Source: Rhizobium sp. NZLR1
Lineage (GTDB): Bacteria; Pseudomonadota; Alphaproteobacteria; Rhizobiales; Rhizobiaceae
Direction: 5' to 3'
Length of the DNA stretch: 64,000 nucleotides
NCBI RefSeq assembly: GCF_017357385.1
Contig: NZ_CP071632.1
Location: 2,857,501 to 2,921,500 of the forward strand
Shown piece by piece: positions 61,084 through 64,000 of this stretch (within the stretch, counting starts at the first letter, position 1; every line of letters begins with the position of its first letter). The notes beneath the pieces are model-generated. The model saw only the letters and a program-made list of their open reading frames with translations. It made no database searches and was not told where the DNA came from. The translations under genes and the position numbers were made by a program.

Positions 61084-61087
61084 AGAG

Positions 61088-61113
61088 GACGGGCGCGCTT
61101 CGGCGCGCCCGTC
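61088..61113 (+). terminator. Terminator hairpin with UUCG tetraloop
   Basis: GACGGGCGCGC-TTCG-GCGCGCCCGTC, an 11-bp perfect stem, starts five bases after the RidA-family stop. No T run follows. Confidence 0.65.
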
Positions 61114-61180
61114 TCACCGCCCCTGCATTCTTGGCTTGGCGTGCGCTCGGCGCAAATGAGTTTTGTTAACAACCCCATCC

Positions 61181-61720
61181 TCACATCGCCACCAATAGCA
61201 GGACGTAAGCGATGACGCTCACCATCAAACCGCGAAACGCAAAAGTGACGCAGCGGTATTTGCTGCGAGCGATGGCGGAGAGGATGTTGGCGTTTTCGAG
61301 ATATTGGTCGAAGAGATAACGCTCGTCGCGCCGCAGTGCCGCGTCAAAGAACAGATCTCGATGGTTCTGCCAGGCGCCCCAGAACAGCGAGGTCGAGCTA
61401 TCCAAACGGCGCGGCAGCACAACGAGGATCGCCGACAGGATGGAAAAGACCGAAGCTGCGGCAAGCAAGCCGGAGAACAGCATGCTCCCTGGTGTGCCGC
61501 TGACATAACGCCCCAGGCTGAAAACCGCCCTCACCTCGCTGGAGCTCACTAGGAAGGCCAGCATGAACGTAAAGATATAGGCAGCCTTTTGATCGGATAT
61601 CTTGACCTGATCGTAAAATATATCATTGATTTTCTTGATATGGTCGAAATACTCCACGCCGATATCCGCGCTCGACGGCTGGCTTAGCATAACCTCAGTT
61701 GCAGTTTCGAATTCGCTCAC
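61181..61720 (-). CDS. Pycsar-effector-like (PycTM/DUF5706-type) membrane protein
   Basis: The 179-residue protein has an N-terminal helix (IKKINDIFYDQVKISDQKAA) leading into a first membrane segment (YIFTFMLAFLVSSSE), then a helix pair with GSMLFSGLLAAASVFSILSA and a final one (FRGLMVSVIAYVLLLVAM). The helix ending in [AS]DxKA before the first membrane span is the hallmark of the PycTM effector of Pycsar antiphage systems, in which a cyclic pyrimidine nucleotide triggers membrane damage. No nucleotide cyclase gene is adjacent in the window. It is divergent from a FecR-TPR protein. The family call is from pattern memory and should be tested by a profile search. Confidence 0.65.
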   Translation of the reverse strand: MSEFETATEVMLSQPSSADIGVEYFDHIKKINDIFYDQVKISDQKAAYIFTFMLAFLVSSSEVRAVFSLGRYVSGTPGSMLFSGLLAAASVFSILSAILVVLPRRLDSSTSLFWGAWQNHRDLFFDAALRRDERYLFDQYLENANILSAIARSKYRCVTFAFRGLMVSVIAYVLLLVAM

Positions 61721-61833
61721 GTGAATACTCCATCCCCAAGTGTTTCCCTGATATTACACTTGACGGCGAAAGCAAGAACACGTGTGCAACGCGCTTGACT
61801 TTTCCCCTCTACACGGACAAAGGGGAAGCGGGT

Positions 61834-64000
61834 ATGGGGTCTGGGGTTATGCGGGGTTATTCCAAGAACATCTGTCGTGCGGGCATGGCGCTGGCGCTTG
61901 CTGGTCCCGGTCTCGCACCGCCGGCAATGGCCGATCCGGTCCAGCGTGCAACACCGGTCGCCGGTTCCGTCATCGCCCGCAAGACCGGCGAAGAGGTCCG
62001 TTTCATCGACGTATCGAATTGGCGTGTCGTCGATATCAATCAGGATCTCCTGACCGGCGACGTGCTGCGCACCAATGCCAACGGCCAGCTCGCCATCGTC
62101 TTTTCCGACCACACCCAGGTTCGCCTCGGCCGCAATTCATCGCTGCAGGTCAAGAAAATGGCCGCCAGCGGCGACACGACACTGGAGCTGCAATCGGGAA
62201 CGATCTGGGCGCGCGCCGAGCGTGGCGGCCAAGGTCTGACGGTCGAGACACCAGCGGCCGCAGCCGCCATCCGCGGCACCGACTGGACGATGACCGTCGA
62301 GGGCAGCAAAACCTCGATGATCGTGCTCGAAGGCCGTGTGGCGCTGAGCAACCCGCAGGGCAGCGTCGAGGTGAACGAAGGCGAAGGGGCGGTCGCCACG
62401 ATCGGCCAGGCGCCGCGCAAGCTGGTCATAGTCACACCCGATGATCGCGAGCAGATGCTGTTCTACCTGAACCTGCGCGATGGCTTCGGCCTGATGCCGA
62501 CCTCTCCGTTGCCGGCAGGCCGCATGGCCGATGAGCGCCGCCGGCTGCTGGCTTTGCCGCCGGAACGTCGCACCACCGAGAACTGGCTGGAGCTTGCCGA
62601 AGTGCAGAGCGCCTTCGACGGCCGGCCGGTCGCCGCAAAGACGCTTCAGGAGGTTCGCCGGCGCAAGCTGACCACCCTCCAGAAGGCGCGCGTCGACCTG
62701 ATCGATGCCACGATCGCCGGCTCCGAAAAACGCTATGACGAAGCCGCAAGGCTGTTTGCGGCGGCACTGCCGCATCTTGATCCGGCCCGCCGGAACATGG
62801 CGCAGTATGGCGGCTATTTTGCCCGTTCGCTTTCCGATCCAGCCCATGTCGAAAAGCCGCCGTCATCAGCGGTCGGCCCCTATGGCGCGATCATGCAGGC
62901 CTACACGACAGGCTTCCTCAAAAATCCCCGCGCCTCCGTCGACCTGATCAAGGATGCGGAAAAGCGTTTTCCTGATGACCCAACCCTGCCTGCGATCCGC
63001 GCCCAGCTGGCGCAGCTGATCGACGACCGCGCCCAGATGCTGGAGGCGGTCAACCGCGCCCTCTCGCTCGATCCCAATCATCCGATCGCCCTTGCCGCAC
63101 GCGCCGCCTACAAGGCGAGTTACGAAAGCGATATCGATGGCGCCCTGGCCGATCTGAACCGCGCCATCGAGCTTGCGCCGGGGGCCTCGGGATCGTTGAA
63201 CTCGATGGGCCTGCTGCAAAGCGCCCGCGACGCCAATGACGAGGCCGAGGCTGCGTTCCTAAAGGCGATCGCCCTCGATCCGCAGGATCCGGTCCCGCAC
63301 GGCAATCTTGCCATCCTCTATCTCGACCAATCCAGGATGAAGGATGCCAAGCGCGAAATCGATGCGGCGCTCGCCGCCGATCCCTCCTTCGACATCGCTC
63401 TCCTCGCCCGCGGCCGCTATTACCTGCAAACCGGCGAGCGCGACAAGGCGCTGGAGGACCTGCTGGCCGCCAGCACCGCCAATCCAGCCCATTCGCAATC
63501 GCAGCTGATGCTCGCCGCCGCCCACTACGAAAAGGGCGACCGCATCCCTTCCGAGCAGGCAGTCGACAATGCCGACAGGCTCGACAAGAACGATCCGGTC
63601 ATCTCCTCCTTCCGCACCGCCATCGATATCGACGATTACGACGCCGACGGCGCGATCCGCAACGCGCAGGAATTTCTCCGCCGCTCGCGCGCCCGTGGCG
63701 GTGATTACAGCGCGCTCGGCGCCAATGAGGATGCCGGCTCGACGCTGAACAACGCTTTTCGCCTCCAGGGCCTGGATGCCTGGGGCCGCTATTACGGGGA
63801 TGCGGTCTTCAGCCCCTTCGAAGGCAGCGGCTATATCGACCAGTCGATCAAGGGCAGCATCTTCCCTTACGTCAATGCAACGAGCTTCAGCGATGACAAT
63901 GTCATCCAGAACCGTGGCAACGCGTCTAGCTATTCATCCTTTATCCAGGGCTTGCTGCTTGATCCGCACATGCTCTCCGGCCGCTCTCGTTCGGCAACGC
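61834..64000 (+). CDS. FecR-domain plus TPR protein, 5' part
   Basis: The frame is open to the end of the window (722 codons), so the 3' end is missing. A signal sequence (AGMALALAGPGLAPPAMA) precedes a FecR domain (LLTGDVLRTNANGQLAIVFS, RLGRNSSLQV, AAAIRGTDWTMTVEG). From about residue 290 come TPR-like repeats (AEKRFPDDPTLPAIRAQLAQ, NRALSLDPNHPIALAARAAY, NRAIELAPGASGSLNSMGLL), and the visible end looks like the beginning of a surface beta-structure. FecR-TPR genes of this kind are often beside CHASE2-cyclase genes in alphaproteobacteria, but that part is outside. I start at the ATG at 61834 behind GGGGAAG. Confidence 0.85.
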   Translation, partial: MGSGVMRGYSKNICRAGMALALAGPGLAPPAMADPVQRATPVAGSVIARKTGEEVRFIDVSNWRVVDINQDLLTGDVLRTNANGQLAIVFSDHTQVRLGRNSSLQVKKMAASGDTTLELQSGTIWARAERGGQGLTVETPAAAAAIRGTDWTMTVEGSKTSMIVLEGRVALSNPQGSVEVNEGEGAVATIGQAPRKLVIVTPDDREQMLFYLNLRDGFGLMPTSPLPAGRMADERRRLLALPPERRTTENWLELAEVQSAFDGRPVAAKTLQEVRRRKLTTLQKARVDLIDATIAGSEKRYDEAARLFAAALPHLDPARRNMAQYGGYFARSLSDPAHVEKPPSSAVGPYGAIMQAYTTGFLKNPRASVDLIKDAEKRFPDDPTLPAIRAQLAQLIDDRAQMLEAVNRALSLDPNHPIALAARAAYKASYESDIDGALADLNRAIELAPGASGSLNSMGLLQSARDANDEAEAAFLKAIALDPQDPVPHGNLAILYLDQSRMKDAKREIDAALAADPSFDIALLARGRYYLQTGERDKALEDLLAASTANPAHSQSQLMLAAAHYEKGDRIPSEQAVDNADRLDKNDPVISSFRTAIDIDDYDADGAIRNAQEFLRRSRARGGDYSALGANEDAGSTLNNAFRLQGLDAWGRYYGDAVFSPFEGSGYIDQSIKGSIFPYVNATSFSDDNVIQNRGNASSYSSFIQGLLLDPHMLSGRSRSAT

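Noticed and set aside
53263..61720. Cyclase at 53263 and Pycsar-like effector at 61181 as one defence operon
   Set aside because: They are ~7 kb apart with many unrelated genes on both strands between them, so the sequence gives no support for a single operon.

Overview
The window reads as a stretch of a Rhizobium-type alphaproteobacterial replicon, probably of the R. leguminosarum/R. etli group. This rests on high GC, a dense mix of ABC sugar transport, LysR/AraC/ROK/MocR regulators and class III nucleotide cyclases, an FMN riboswitch directly before a RibH2-type lumazine synthase, and several families of short palindromic intergenic repeats typical of rhizobia. That placement is inferred from gene content and not from any database search. 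No rRNA, tRNA, CRISPR array or intact transposon was seen.

Region by region. 1-1549: the end of a FAD-dependent ferredoxin-reductase-like gene overlapping a TIM-barrel isomerase-like gene. 1695-8370: the most remarkable locus, a six-gene co-directional cluster encoding a GGDEF/EAL protein, an ATPase-like regulator, a STAS domain fused to a SAM methyltransferase, a membrane sensor with a PP2C/SpoIIE phosphatase, a second ATPase-like kinase and a free STAS protein. A decayed copy of the last STAS gene end lies at 9047-9126. 9302-14626: a LysR gene divergent from a 23-codon leader ORF, a GMC oxidoreductase and a two-domain class III CoA transferase. 14627-25430: a looser accessory zone with IS66 and IS21 relics, an ilvD 3' fragment, an MHYT-PAS-GGDEF-EAL protein, a cyclase-TolB-TPR protein and several small secreted proteins of unknown function.

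25834-33729: a divergent ROK repressor and a complete ABC sugar importer plus GH42 beta-galactosidase operon. 34113-44723: cupin, DUF4168-like, exonuclease, a MocR/DMT divergent pair with a palindromic operator, a histidine kinase/response regulator pair, a GNAT acetyltransferase, a phosphotriesterase-like hydrolase, a beta-propeller protein and an unusual winged-helix regulator. A 17-bp tandem repeat lies between the last two. 44843-54381: DUF899 protein, phosphatase, luciferase-like monooxygenase, AraC/phytanoyl-dioxygenase pair, LysR, an ArsR-MFS operon with a perfect 20-bp palindrome, and a class III cyclase. 54576-61083: small proteins, an SRPBCC protein, FMN riboswitch with ribH2, a VOC protein, a DUF1194 protein, and LysR with a divergent SDR-RidA operon. 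61181-64000: an orphan Pycsar-effector-like membrane protein divergent from a FecR-TPR protein that runs off the window.

How the genes work together. The 1695-8370 cluster looks like a membrane-signal-controlled partner switch: the phosphatase and ATPase/kinase proteins would set the phosphorylation state of two STAS modules, one of which carries a methyltransferase, with a c-di-GMP enzyme as a further output. It resembles the SiaABCD logic of Pseudomonas but has different domain architecture and duplicated kinase/STAS pairs. The ABC-GH42 operon is a self-contained beta-galactoside uptake and hydrolysis unit under a ROK repressor. Several other loci are simple regulator-plus-target pairs.
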